Source: Chondrus crispus (taxonomy: Eukaryota; Rhodophyta; Florideophyceae; Gigartinales; Gigartinaceae). Taken from it: a stretch of 64,000 bases of DNA. Shown piece after piece: positions 43,897 through 55,024 of the stretch (its first letter is position 1; the number at the start of each line of letters is the position of its first letter). The position numbers were made by a program, and so were the translations under genes. The stretch lies in NCBI RefSeq assembly GCF_000350225.1, contig NW_005178819.1, positions 157,244 through 221,243 on the forward strand, given 5' to 3'. A model generated the notes under the pieces. It made no database searches. It worked only from the letters and a program-made list of their open reading frames with translations, and was not told the DNA's origin.

Positions 43897-44499
43897 CTAG
43901 GATCTTGACCGAGCTCTGGCCAATGTTGTGACATTATGGACAATAAAGAGCTTTTCTTTGTACCTGTGCCCTTGAGCAACGTAGCAAGCTTTGGCCTTTT
44001 CCTTGTCAGTTCCTTTGTTTTTCAAAGTGCAGACAAACCTCCCGCCGAGAATGTTCGCATCTTTAGGAACGTCCCACTGCTTTACCTTCATGAAAGTGCC
44101 TCTCGACGTCAGACCATCCACTTCCTTTTGTTTCGCAGAAAGGAATGGCTCGGTATCTTCTCTTCGATCACCTATCTTCAAGACTTCAGTCAGATAAGTT
44201 GGCAGAACTTCGTTGCACGGCTCAGAAATATCACCATGATGCTTGAGATCCTTGAAGTTGCCAAGAATCCCCGTAAAGAACGTATTCGCAGCAACCACGG
44301 CTGGATCATTAATAGAAGGAACACCAATGTTTGCAACATAGTCGGGCGCATTCAGAGCCTGGATCTGAGTTGAATCTGGTGGCAACGGTTGCTCAGAATT
44401 AACGGAAGGTATCCTATGCGGCTTGACCCTGTCGACAGAAAAAGTGCTGTGACGACCGTTAACATCGAGTACCACATGTTTCTCGTGGCAACTCAACAC
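43897..44499 (-). pseudogene. copia element 2 integrase tail and RT N-terminus
   Basis: 200 codons. The first part (HVVLDVNGRHSTFSVDRVKPHRI) is the end of the integrase tail; a variable linker follows; then AKQKEVDGLTSRGTF, ILGGRFVCTLKNKGTD and KEKAKACYVAQGHRYKEK are the RVT_2 N-terminal motifs. The frame departs at 43910 (ARARSRS) while the RT continues in the frame open at 43896. Confidence 0.85.
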
Positions 44500-44631
44500 T
44501 CGAAACGGTCCACGCCATTCATCCGGCCGTTCACGATATACAAGTAAATCACACCCTGCTTGGATTTACGAGTTAGCTGCTCCAGGTACATTACTTCTCC
44601 GTGTCGTAGACAGACGAGCTCTCGCAACGTG

Positions 44632-45242
44632 CTAAACCATTTCCGACCTTGCGGTCTTCATCGCATTCATGCGTTCGCGTTGTTCCGGTAAGTCTTTTGT
44701 TGCTAGAGGCATCCGCGGAAGTACGCCGAAAACGAGGAGAATAGGGCAGAGTCCATTTGGCCCGGCTCTTTCGTTCATGGACTTCACCGAAAGAGAGAGA
44801 GCATAGTCATGAGCTAGATTGGGATGCTCAGCACGGAACTTACGATAGATCTGGCGAAGGAAGGAATGATACCTTTCTCCAGCGCCTAGTGCATTATGGC
44901 TCTCGACACCGGATTCATCTTGACGTATTCCAGCCTTCAAGAGCAAACTCTTCCACCGTTCTGTCGTGACCTGAGGACCTTGATCACAATGGACAATTCA
45001 GAAAAACCCACATAAGGAATGAGCCAAGAGCGCATGTAGACATTCCAGACATCATCTGCTGTCTCGCCTTCGCTGAGGAATGCGGCAACAATAAAGAGGG
45101 TGTCTTTATCGATGATATGCAAAGTCGATTTTCCATCAAGTTTCATCAAGTCCATGTACACAGTTCTGTTGAATATCACATCCTCATTTGGTAGAGCAAC
45201 TGAAACGGCTAGGGGCTTTAGCAAGCCTCTGACATATAGCAC
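44632..45242 (-). pseudogene. copia element 2 integrase core
   Basis: Two frames. 45242-44937 carries TVYMDLMKLDGKSTLHIIDK with the first catalytic Asp. Near 44990 the reading shifts: HCDQGPQVTTERWKSLL has the second Asp and LGAGERYHSFLRQIYRKF the Glu, within 44946-44632. SMNERAGPNGLCPILLVFGV-LPRMP is a hallmark of this copia subgroup. It would insert the cDNA; one frameshift splits it. Confidence 0.87.
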
Positions 45243-45850
45243 AAGTCTGAGAGATGTCTTTCAAGGCGCGGTGAGTCTGCGGTGTTGCTTCGGCGTCCTC
45301 AGCTCTCTTCATTAGGTCGAAAACTCTGTCGGGATTGGCATGGAAAAAATGACGATGGATTTTCGTCAACTCCGAAGACGTGTACAGAACTGATGACTTC
45401 CAGTTTAGGTACAAATGCCCGAGTTTCCGATCAAGGCGGAGTTTCCAACCATAACTTTTGCTGAAGAGCAATCCATCAGCAACGTCGACGACAACTCTAT
45501 ATTCCGACATGATGTCTAGCCCCAGCAGTAACGGGAAATTAATATCGACCACGTTAACTGAGAGCTTTAGGTAGTGCAAATCACCGATGGGAATACGAAT
45601 TTCGAGCAAACCCAAACTGACATGCGACTGTTTGCCAAACATGAAATGTCGATCACCTTCCTGACCTCTAAGCACCAGATCCTGACTCACGAAACGACAA
45701 TATGCCTTTAGCTGTGGTATTCCGATAACACTCTTTTGAGCTCCTGTATCTATGCAAGCTCCATGAAACTCTTCTTCTTGTAAACTTGAAAATGCTTGTA
45801 GTTCACGAGCATCGCAAGCATAGATTGATTCCGTGGTGTTATAGTCATGG
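45184..45850 (-). pseudogene. copia element 2 protease and integrase zinc domain
   Basis: Minus frame reads EFHGACIDTGAQKSVIGI with active-site DTGA at 45739-45750, upstream of the Met at 45690. INFPLLLGLDIMSEYRVVVD is the protease end. The integrase zinc domain has the histidines in IHRHFFHANPDRVF and the cysteines in CAIC. Frame open to 45184. It would process Gag-Pol and fold with the integrase core that follows in the next frame. Confidence 0.87.
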
Positions 45851-45881
45851 GATCGTCTCTTATTGAGAGAAAGGCGACGAC

Positions 45882-46215
45882 TCAGTCCCTCAGAGGAAAA
45901 TCTGGATGTTCAATATCGGTTTCCGCAGGAGCCGTGTCGTCCTCACCTTCAGTATCGAACACTCCAGCATCGTTTCCGTGGCTCTGGTCAATCTCAAAGA
46001 CCTGCCCCGAGTCGTACTGATCATCCAGATCATTCGTGTGTCCGGAGTCCAGCTGGGAGCAGAGTTCATAGAGCACCATGTGGGGGGAAGGAGTCTGCTG
46101 GCGCTTCTTAGCATAGTACTCTAGTCGGCTTTTTGCGGCAACAACAGAATTTATTGCTTTTGGACAGTCACTGCGGTGATTAGGTTCACCGCAATTGAAA
46201 CAACCCATAACTTTA
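45882..46215 (-). pseudogene. copia element 2 zinc knuckle segment
   Basis: CFNCGEPNHRSDC at the start of the 46208 frame gives C-x2-C-x4-H-x3-C; the last spacing is one short of the usual four. An acidic tail (about 40% Asp/Glu from residue 55) follows. It is one frame away from Gag; the bases between them carry no stop in this frame. Confidence 0.78.
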
Positions 46216-46221
46216 AGTGGG

Positions 46222-47414
46222 TCATTCCTGCCATTTGTTTGTTTTGATTGCTGTGCGTGCGTGATAACCCTGCGTAGGAGGTCGAGTCCTAAGACCTTGG
46301 TGTCTGTTCAGGTATAGCCCTTGACTTTGGTACAATATGCCAGAGAAGTCGTCTTCGTTCTTCGCAGTCTTGACGGATACTGAGTCCCGAACCCTCGCTA
46401 GCTGTCCTTCCTTGGCAAGATGAAGTGCAGACTCTAACTCACCATATAACATTTGGAAAGACAGGTTGTGTGTAGCGATACGCGAAAGTGGTTCTGTAGC
46501 CCAGTCATATCCGACAACGGCTCTGCGAAGAAATTCCACCTTGTGAGCCTCGCCACAATGTGATTGCGGGACCTGAGGAGCAAGCTTTGTGATCACCTTG
46601 TATGTCTTCTCAAGGGCAGCAGAGGTTTCAAGTCCATCTGCAACAAACTTGGTCACACGGAGAGACGAGAGATAATTCTTGCGCCGATCTTGGCGGACGC
46701 AAGAATTATACTCCTTTTCAATCATCTGCACTGCTTGCGGGAACGTCGCTGCGTATGATTCGATCTTGTTGTAGAAGCGCTTTGCATCACCAGTGAATAG
46801 GTTATGCATATACTGAAGGTTCTGCGAGGAAGATAAGTCGTAGTCACTAGGAGCACGTGTGTAATCCGCAACAAAGTCGTTGAAGAACTCTCCAACTGCC
46901 CCTGAAAACTTCTGTCTCTCGTCCTTGAAACGCATTGCAATCTTATGAGCAACGCTAGAATCGACGTTTGTCGTGTGAACGATGTCGTCAGACGGAGCGA
47001 CAACTCCTGGCTCACTGGTCCGCTTTTCTTTCCAGCTGCTACAAGCTTACGAGCAAATGTTTCGGCGATGTCCCGGTCTTCAGCTTCGTCATAGAGGCTT
47101 GTTGCTAAGGTGAGAGGAATCCGACGGCTACTGTGCTGAGTGAGGTTGGCACCATTGGTGTCAAGCCAAGTTCGAAGAGCACGGTGAGCGTACGGTAAAG
47201 CGTTGATCTCATCACCAAATAGTACAGCCGGAGGGAACATCTCGGCCACTGCGGCTTTAAGCTCCTCTGAAGAAAGTGGTCCAGATCTGATTTCATCGTC
47301 GAGCATGCGGACGGAGTTGATAAAGCCCGCTTGTGCTCGAGTCAAAGAAGCCATGTCCACCGAGTGGCAGAACAAGGCCCGATCCGACGGAGAAGCCTGC
47401 CACTGGGAAGCCAT
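46222..47414 (-). pseudogene. copia element 2 Gag
   Basis: Probable start ATG 47414 (MASQWQASPSDRALF). The first frame is good to about 47020 and the second runs from about 47020 to 46222 (VAPSDDIVHTTNVDSS, then MRFKDERQKFSGAVGEFF). The region FSG--GE---F---Y is the capsid opening; LQYMHNLFTGDAKRFYNKI and FLRRAVVGYDWATEPL follow in the order of fungal/algal copia Gag. About 390 residues. One frameshift near 47020. Confidence 0.82.
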
Positions 47415-47514
47415 TTTGCTTCTATTCTGTCAAAGACGTAGAAGACCAGATTGGACGACGAAGGTAGATAGGTGGAAGTCTGAAGTCGATCGGCGACTTC
47501 CTTGTTTACTTGTT

Positions 47515-47635
47515 CGGGTCCGACCCTTGGCGCCTGTAGCCCTTACAGGTAGGTTCTTTGAAGTCCGACTCCCGACGCCTGCAGCCCCTCGAGGTGGTTG
47601 AGGTCCGACCTCTGACGCCCGGATACCGTCTGGGT
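47515..47635. repeat. Imperfect tandem repeats, about 40-46 bp, in copia element 2 leader
   Basis: GGTCCGAC-C-TG-CGCCTG-AGCCC starts at about 47516, 47561 and 47601, the last unit partial. They lie between Gag start and the 5' LTR. Confidence 0.6.
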
Positions 47636-48092
47636 CAGGATAAGATTTCAGCGTTCTACCCTTTTCTGCGTTCTCAGAGAAAGGCGCTTTCTGATCCTTA
47701 CGAGACTTCCTTAGAGAGGCTATACAGTAAACTGTACGACAGCCTTTAACCTCAGACTGGTCTCTTGCAGGAACGTAGCACGACACCGTTTTAAGGCTTC
47801 ACTACCACTGGCAAGGTCCTGATCCAAACAATGCGACTTGAAGACAGTTCGCCACTCGCTACCAAGCCAACATCAATCAGCAGAAAAACAGTGAAGCGAA
47901 AGAGCGTTTGTGCTCCTAGCTCGTCACCCTTCCCGTCCACCTCAGGCCCTGGCCACTCCATCAGCTCTTTCGAGCGACACCGTTATCCGCCTCAAAGAGA
48001 CCGGTGGGGGAGCGACGAGTCGAGCAAGAGATCTTGGTACACAGGCAACGCACCCTAGAAGTGTAATAACTCAGTGCCGAAGCACGTTCAGA

Positions 48093-48202
48093 TACCTGGC
48101 ACTCCAGCCCACAGGTATTGAACACAGACAAACTGTACCTGGCACTCTAGCCCACAGGTACTTCAACAGACAACTAGTACCTGACACTCCAGCCCGCAGG
48201 TA
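48093..48202. repeat. Three tandem hairpin units in copia element 2 leader
   Basis: Units at 48093-48117, 48136-48160 and 48178-48202 (spacing 43 and 42). Each is 25 bases with TACCTG at one end, CAGGTA at the other, and a conserved middle (G-CACTC-AGCCC), so each can form a 6-bp stem. Position 50-150 bases inside the 5' LTR suggests a packaging or dimerisation signal; not proved. Confidence 0.75.
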
Positions 48203-48248
48203 CTTAAACAGAGACAGTAGCTTAATCGAGTTTTGCGTGATTGCGCAA

Positions 48249-48829
48249 TGTGGCAAAAACTCCGCCTCACAGCTGTTACACTGTAAAACTGATTAGATAA
48301 CTTGATAAGTGCTCGTCGGGAGCACCCCTTTAAAATGAAACTTGGATTGGACACCTACTTGCCGATGTCGAATGGTACCCCCCAATGGGCGTGGGGGACA
48401 GCCTGTCCGAGGTGAACACTAGATCAGCTAGTTCGTTCTGAGGAAATACTTCTCGTTGATAATCGTTGATGTTCCGTTGGTAAATGGGTGAGGCTAGTCC
48501 TCTAAGCCCACACGAACTCAGACTTTTATAAAGTTCTAAAATCTAAGCTGGTACAGGAAACCGCGGCTTAGTAGCTCGGGTGAAAACCTATACAGCTCAG
48601 CAAAATACACAACTACCTATAAAACTACGTGTTAGGCAGTGGTTACACTAAATGTAACCATTACAGCAAGGATACTGTGCGCTGGATGCGTTGGCGAATT
48701 AAGGTTGCAACCCACGTGCGGGCTGACAGCAAGGTACAGCGCAGTACAGCGCCGTTGCTTACACGTCCTCAACAGTTCCCGATAATTCTATATTACACTG
48801 GAAACGCCTTATACTTCATAATTCTTACA
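48249..48829 (-). repeat. 5' LTR of copia element 2
   Basis: 581 bp, direct repeat of 42024-42602. Directly inside it (minus, from 48248) the sequence is TTGCGCAATCACGCAAAA, with no TGG primer site; it can fold with a TTGCG/CGCAA stem. Confidence 0.93.
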
Positions 48830-48893
48830 GCGGCTGGGTACGAAGCAAGCTCGTCATTATATAGTCCTGAAAAAAGCTCAGTGAAAGAGCTTG

Positions 48894-50020
48894 ACTGCAA
48901 TGAAACCTCCAGGTATTGAGATCGAAGTCACTCAAAATGTCACATCCAAGCATCCGGAGGAAGTTGAAGACCGCTTAGCAAACGGTTCGGCTGAGATTCA
49001 GCTACATATGGATAAGCATGGTAGAGTCCTTCTTCAACTAATAATTTGCCTCAACGGGCATCAAAAAAGGCCCGGCGTGTGGCTGGGCTTCGAAACGATA
49101 ACGTATCGTACTTTCTCAGCTCCTTCATCTTAAAGATGAAGGAGTTGAGAAAGTGGGCTTCATCAAGGACTAATACGATAAGGCTGAGATCGTTTGCCCC
49201 GTTTTCGGGATGAGTAATCTGTTTGTCAACAAATCCAGGGAGCTTGGGCGGTAGTCTTTCCTTCAAAGCTTCTCATATGTTGTCCAAAGTGAAGTGGGAG
49301 TCTCGTTCTAGTACGAGAATCAGCCCCACCCGCACATGAAAATTCAATATACCCCTGGGCGAACCTGCCGAAGTGCCATGGAGTCGGTCGGTGAGGTGAA
49401 ACCTATGAATGGGATATGGCAGAAGAAGCTGCTTTCTGAAAGCGATCCCTTCATATTCATCACTACGCATGAAGTTGAGACGAAACAAAAGAATGGAAAG
49501 AAGGAGACTCGGGAAATTGCTATCCCTCTCCATGCCATGGACGCGGCCTTAAAGTTCTTGGTAGCTTTTAACCGGTGTGGTAGTGACGAAGAGCTGCACT
49601 CAATACCCAAATAATTCTTTGGTTTCACTTACATGACTGCTGGCTTGTTCTAGGTGGACATGCAGATGAAAATGATCCAGTCTAGGGGTGCATTTTCTCG
49701 AAACAAGCAGATAATCCATGAAGCTGATGGCCTGGATCAGCACAATGAGTTATGGGAGTCATGACTGCGATCACCCTTCTCAGATCTTTTGAGCGAAGGC
49801 AGGGAGAAAAGTGGGACGAGCCTCCACAGCAACTATGGACTATTTTGAAAGAGAAGCCAATTGGCCTGTGGATATGCACAACTCCGTACGAGATCCTCCG
49901 GTCCGTTCAGGTTCAAATCACGATGATACCGATGATCTTCAAGTGGTAGACGGTGAGGATGAAATCCAAGCGGATTCAGTCGATGAAGATGAGGATGTTA
50001 TCATGGTCGAAGACTTCTAA
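48894..50020 (+). pseudogene. Decayed cellular-type gene after copia element 2
   Basis: Three plus-strand pieces. 48891-49133 (IEIEVTQNVTSKHPEEVEDRL, IQLHMDKHGRVLLQL, RPGVWLGFETITYRTF) looks like a beta-rich domain and breaks at a hairpin (49110-49154). 49336-49614 is open for 92 codons (FIFITTHEVETKQKNGKKE, MDAALKFLVAFNRCG). 49811-50020 ends in an acidic tail (DGEDEIQADSVDEDEDVIM). A splice-like TTCTAG at about 49653-49658 precedes an open stretch (VDMQMKMIQSRGAFSR). Family not recognised; might be a multi-exon gene, but the hairpin and stops suggest a pseudogene. Confidence 0.4.
49110..49154. repeat. Near-perfect 45-bp palindrome
   Basis: Arms 49110-49131 and 49133-49154 are reverse complements at 21 of 22 positions with a single-base loop. 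It coincides with loss of the coding frame at 49133. Confidence 0.92.
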
Positions 50021-50100
50021 ATATAAGGGATCGTATTTGAAGTGATTGTGAAACCTCATAGTGAATCGAAGTGGTAGATGAGTACGGCAGGAGAAAAATT

Positions 50101-50139
50101 GAGTTTACTTAAAGAGTTTACTTAAAAAGTTTACTTAAA
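50101..50139 (+). repeat. 13-bp tandem repeat, three units
   Basis: (G/A)AGTTTACTTAAA three times in a row, followed by GAGGTTCAC, a decayed fourth start. Confidence 0.92.
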
Positions 50140-50199
50140 GAGGTTCACAACTTTGGCAACATAGATGAATTGCTGCAAATGTGTCGACCAGTTGATAGA

Positions 50200-51320
50200 G
50201 ATTGAAGGGATTTGTACTTGAAGTAATCCTAGTACGTGTCTGCGATATGGATCAGCAAATACAGATTTTCAAACATTGGATCAAAGATTCCATCACAGGC
50301 ACAACGACTCCTTCCGGTCCGATGGTCCGCTGATCACGTTTCCAGCACTCAGCAACTTGAAATGCGTTCTTCCAAATGGAGTTTTGAGAGTCCTATGTCT
50401 TCCAGTACATTAGAGTAGGTCTGCTCTATGGAATCTCGACTGCCATACGGACGAAATACAGCGTACCGTTGTTCATCCTCGTCATCCATGATGTCAGCAA
50501 GCAAATCTCTATCATTCGTCTAGAACCGGGCAGAAAGAGATTCAGTTTTTGGACCTGCCATGCAGCCTATCACTCTAGCTGATTCACAACTATTGGTACA
50601 TTTTCCAGCCCTTCTTGCGATGATCAGGTCTCCGAAAACTTGCGGTGACGCTTTCTATTGGGCTTCTCACAAGTCTAAGAAGCTTCTGAAGTACATACTC
50701 GTCTACTTGGTAACTACTTTCCGGTACGTATAATCTTCCAAAATAATAGGATCCCTTGTTGGTAGCTGAGCTTGAACGCGTTTGGATATGGATTTAAACT
50801 GGAGTAATGTGCAGTCTGGGAGCGCCTTGAATGAGTCTCGTACAAACCACTTCGTCCGACCAATCATTTCACCCGGGTAGGACGTGTGGGCTTGCATAGT
50901 AACCATTGCCTAAGGCACAAGGAACCAAACTTGAGAGGAATAGTGGACCGTGCAGCGTAAATTAGTAGCGGATTCTGAGTCTATACCGAAGATTGTTGTC
51001 CTTTACCACTTCCTCAAAATACGGAAGGAGCCTGGAAAAGGCATTTAGCTTGCCTGTATCTTTGAATGTATTTTAGTTAGTTGAGAAATTCGTCGAGTAG
51101 TTGAGCTTCCTCCATATCCCTACGAAAGAACTATGTGTAGTATAGTCAATACCACCAGCATCTTTCGATCCGCTTGCACTATCGCAGCGTGCAGTGACAT
51201 CCGATCGGACGTATGTATTTTTGAGTCTCCACCTAAACTTTGTCCATCTTGTACCAACTCGTTTCCTTCCTTGAAAGGCACCTTGCATTTACATGCCCTG
51301 AATCTAAAAGCGGCCTTGTA
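50200..51320 (-). pseudogene. Decayed minus-strand coding sequence, family unknown
   Basis: Minus frames give consecutive protein-like pieces: KCKVPFKEGNELVQDG, GEMIGRTKWFVRDSFKAL, CTLLQFKSISKRVQAQL, DPIILEDYTYRKVVTK (50906-50703), then VFGDLIIARRAGKCTNSC, LADIMDDEDEQRYAVFRPYG and YSNVLEDIGLSKLHLEE. Four or more stops interrupt them. The order and composition suggest an old cellular gene or an element ORF; I do not recognise it. Confidence 0.35.
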
Positions 51321-51399
51321 TTGAGTAGTGCTTTTGAGCCACTTTTCTCAATCGTTCTGAGTGTAGTTGATAGTAATTGTGGGTTATTCCTCTCTGGCC

Positions 51400-52046
51400 T
51401 GGGTTGGGTGAGAGGCGGAGGTTTCGCCGAGGGAGCACGCGACGCGGACGCGCGGCCCGAATAGATCCAATACGGTCAAACTCGCGAAAAAGGAGAGGCT
51501 CACTGGCCGGTTACGCGCAGTCGCCCCGTGGTGCGTAAAAGGGAGCGACCAGTAACGGGTTAGGAGCCAGCGCCCAGATAAACTACCGAACGGTCGTAGA
51601 TTTGGCGCGAAATGGACGGGGGCGAGCTTGCCCCAGTTTACTGGTGGGGACGGGTGTCAGGTCTTAACCCCCCAGAGGGACACCTCGGACACCTGTCACA
51701 GCACAGTAGTACAGTACCTGCTGCCTATTGCGTGCTGGGTACTGTACACAATTAAAAACCTAGCGCAATAATTTACTACTACCGCACGGACGCTGCTACC
51801 ACACGTGTGCACTACTGTACACGCGTGATGCTTAGAGACTACCGCACGGGCGACATGTGTGCTAACGCGCACACGTACTACGCATAGACTACCGCACGGA
51901 CGACACGTACTGTACACGTGCGTCACGCCACGACCAGTCGGTAAACGCGCGCGCTCCCAACACGTGGGCACACCCGCCCACGTGTGCTCCGGGCACGGCC
52001 GCCCGGTTTATAACCTCCGCGCGCACGCGCCGGTCATTATACTACA
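51400..52046 (-). repeat. LTR family 1, copy 3
   Basis: Reverse-complement relative of 7487-8114 and 29501-30141, starting (minus) TGTAGTATAATG and ending AACCCA. About 40 bases past its end resemble the bases after copy 1 (AGAG-GGA-T-A-CCCACA), so it is a 5' LTR truncated soon after the leader starts, or a recombinant. No target duplication seen. Confidence 0.78.
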
Positions 52047-53685
52047 TTAATGGCTGTAACTTGACACCATACGTTACGTTCTATTTCATTCTCCAAGGTA
52101 TGGTAGAATTCTATATCATTTCCGAGTTAGGGGCCATATAATTGATTTGACGCATTTTCTTACCTTACATAGTACCCACCTCTGTTAATTTCCGTTTGAT
52201 ACAGATAGTCGAGAAAAGTTTGTTTGAAATATAGACCTGAGAGTACTGCCGCACGCTCAGGTATACGTTTCGAGCACAACTAGCGAGTTGGGGTAACCAT
52301 TCGAACGTAATCAGTAAAGAGACAAATATCTCTTTAATGTGAAATCGCCATTCTTGAATCGTTTAAATAGAAGGTGCAGGGCTCTGTGCAGCGTGTAAGT
52401 ACCATGGTACTTAGACGTGCAGGTGAACTGTTGGGTAGGGGCTACAAAGCTACCCACATCTTCCAGTCTGGAATGGATTGATAGTCATTCACGTTTCATC
52501 GAAATACCGTTCTCCTAATAATAGTTGCCACACTGGTAGGATTAATAGGCACATGGAAAAACGTCTCTAACGTTCCCCTATTAATAAATGAAATAGGAGA
52601 AACCGCGAGGTTCCTAGGACGGGGACCACATGAACAACGCACTTGGACCCGGAACCGCGTTTTGCAATTTAATCCCACCGATTGATCTTCAACTGCTTAC
52701 GGTTACGGTTACTTCAAGCTTTTCACTGATTTAGATAGGAGTCACTATGTATCTGAGTAGGCTTACTCGTTTTTGGAAACTTCGTTATATATTGGAGAGC
52801 ACTCCTAGATTGGCGATTGATTCGATGTGGAGGTATTCATTCTCATAGTTCTTCTATCGCCCCTGATCCATCACAGAAGGCAAAGAAGATAGTTGTGCAT
52901 CTGCAAGAGAAGTATGAAGCTGCTTTATGCTCCATAACCATATTGTTATTAAAAAGGAACGAAATCACCGCAAAAATCCCTTTCGCCGATTTGAGTGAAT
53001 CTATACCACGTGGCATCTGTATACGCGTACGGCAGAGTACAAGGTGGTCCACCACATAATATCAAATTGGAAGTGGATGAATCACGGATACAATACGATT
53101 TACTTGTGCAACGAAGAGAGAAATGTTACGACAGAGTGACTATGGCCCTGTTCTCGCCATTGAAATTACGACAACAACAAAACTAGGCTGGGATGTCGTG
53201 CCTATCGCTTTACTTCCCCTGTGGAGCGCTGTCTCGACTCGAATCAATTTAGCGGTAATCTGAAAAAGACGTCGTGCTGTAACAGACTTCTTCTGCACAC
53301 ACTCGGCGTTATCGTGCCGGCTAGTCTGTGGAGACAAACTCTCCACAAAGAGCCTGTCTTGACCGTGTGGGGTAAGGGACGGATTCTTGTGACCTGAACT
53401 TGACAGATTCTTGCCTCCAGGAACGAAGTAAAGATGACAGCGAACCACGTGGCCATGATTCTTTGTAGATTCAAGTCTAATCTGAGTCATCCCTCGTAGT
53501 GATACGCTTTCCTCTTACGAAACAGCATCACATGACCCATCGTCTCTTTCAGTGAAGTCGGAGTTTAGCTGAACGCCCACTTTCTTCAACAGCGCACACA
53601 TGAAAATGTATCTCCGGTCTATTTATTCTTTCACTATGAAATGACGAGAAAAGGGACAAGCCCAAGAGAGAAATCCATTTTCTCA
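52047..53685. other. No gene recognised
   Basis: Frames up to 116 codons (53490-53140, minus) have no clear motif. 52817-53180 (plus) is weakly protein-like. Nothing supported. Confidence 0.45.
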
Positions 53686-53689
53686 AGAT

Positions 53690-55024
53690 CAAATGACGCA
53701 GTATGCAGGATTTCTTGCATAGTCCAGATTTAAATTCTTAGAGTTCCAACAGTTAAGTCTACTTGGAGGGACTGTGAGGGACAACGTTTTCCTTAAGCAA
53801 GAAGGGATCCGCAGTTCTCGGAACAGACATCTCCCATAGGCCCTTCTGTCGGGGCACAAGTCGAAGTTTCGCAGACCTTTGTCCCAGGCGAACGTCCACC
53901 ATAGCGCCCGTCCTTGCCTCCTAAAACTGTATCTGCGTTCTGTTGGACGCCGGAGGAAACACTTCCCAGCGCGGTCATGTGGCGTCAGATGCAAAGACTT
54001 CGGCCTTTTCCGTCTGTCTTGGAATAGAACTTGAATATAGAGCTCTACACATTGCCATTTGCATAATCATTCAGCACATCTGCGCCAGCAGAGATTTCTC
54101 TTAGTATTCCATCATCTCCTCGGTAACGTCCTCTCCACGGAGAGGAGCTTCGAAAAGGCGGTTGGATGGCAAATCAATGTCACTTCTAAAGCCTTCAAGA
54201 GCGACGAAACTCATCTCCTCCAGCTCAGTCGCCTTGGCCAGGATGTGTTATTCAGCGACGCTGTATATTTTCATGGCTACATCCCGGAGGGTATGATCCT
54301 TCTGGTACTGCAAGGCCATATTGCGACTCGACTTGTGAACGGCAGAGTTACCATGAGCACGTTGGCTTTCGTCGACCAGAGTTCCTTTTGTCGCATATTC
54401 ACAGCTTGATAGTCCGGCATGATAGATTCGCATCAAGTCAATCCTCTCCACTACGCAATTCGCCCAGTAACTAACAGATTTGCGAAAAGCACCGCGCCAA
54501 CAAGTTTGATGCCGTATCCGAATGCCTGTCGGCCACTCAATGGGTGGAAATAAGGCCTCTACCCGTTCTCTCTATCTTCCCCAGTGAACTGGAGATCCTT
54601 CCGCTCCTCAGGGACTGGCTTATTCTCACGTCGGCCCTTGTGTCCACCAGGCATACTGGTGTGGTTTGAGATGGGAGAACTCCTCGCCAAACCGGTCCTT
54701 GTGGACGACTAAACAGAGAACAGGGCAGAACCCTTCTCGGGTGCGTAACCGTTGATAGTTCGACTCCCACGCTGCTACGAAGTGAGCTCCCAGCGAGGCC
54801 ATCGCGATAATAGAGCAGCTTTCCTGCCGGCGGGTGGAGTCCAGACAGAACCAACACGGAGGCGGTCGGCCTGTGCCGCGTTCGTCCCTGCTTCCGTAGT
54901 GGCGAAGGTCACCGGATGAATAGGACATTGTTGTCGCATTCATTTGCACTGATGGTACTGGTGGCGAGTAGAGAACTGTTGGAAACGATCTTGCAGTACT
55001 CTCGGGCACTGTACGACGCGTCAT
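53690..55024 (-). pseudogene. Minus-strand pseudogene fragments, function unclear
   Basis: Consecutive minus frames look protein-like: 55024-54626 (132 codons, with GRPPPCWFCLDS), 54857-54537, 54451-54248 (IDLMRIYHAGLSSCEYATKG, LRDVAMKIYSVAE), then LAKATELEEMSFVALEGF and VTEEMMEY. CWFCLDS resembles the CWFCL start of the CwfJ (splicing-associated) domain, but the following residues do not match it well. Several stops and frame changes make it a probable pseudogene. Confidence 0.3.

Larger units (their letters stand above)
42024..48829 (-). mobile_element. Ty1/copia LTR retrotransposon 2 (6.8 kb)
   Basis: LTRs 42024-42602 and 48249-48829 are direct repeats with TG...CA ends in both copies, flanked by a perfect GCGGC duplication (42019-42023 and 48830-48834). 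Transcribed on the minus strand: leader, Gag, knuckle, protease, integrase, reverse transcriptase, RNase H. The LTRs differ at about a dozen positions in 580. Few frameshifts (near 47020, 46220, 44990 and 43910) break an otherwise full set of domains, so it decayed recently. It is only distantly related to copia element 1. Confidence 0.95.

Noticed and set aside
43936..44373. 145-codon plus frame opposite copia element 2 pol
   Set aside because: It is the antisense shadow of conserved RT and integrase-tail sequence and shows no motif.
48093..48202. CRISPR-like array
   Set aside because: Only three repeats with short spacers in a retrotransposon leader of a eukaryote; no cas genes. Treated as tandem hairpins.
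42024..48829. Programmed frameshifts in copia element 2
   Set aside because: The shifts fall inside domains (mid-Gag, mid-integrase), not at Gag-Pol borders, so lesions explain them better.
54626..55024. CwfJ splicing-factor domain, from CWFCLDS
   Set aside because: Only the first seven residues match; the following conserved HLVVSIG-type stretch is missing, so I give no functional name.
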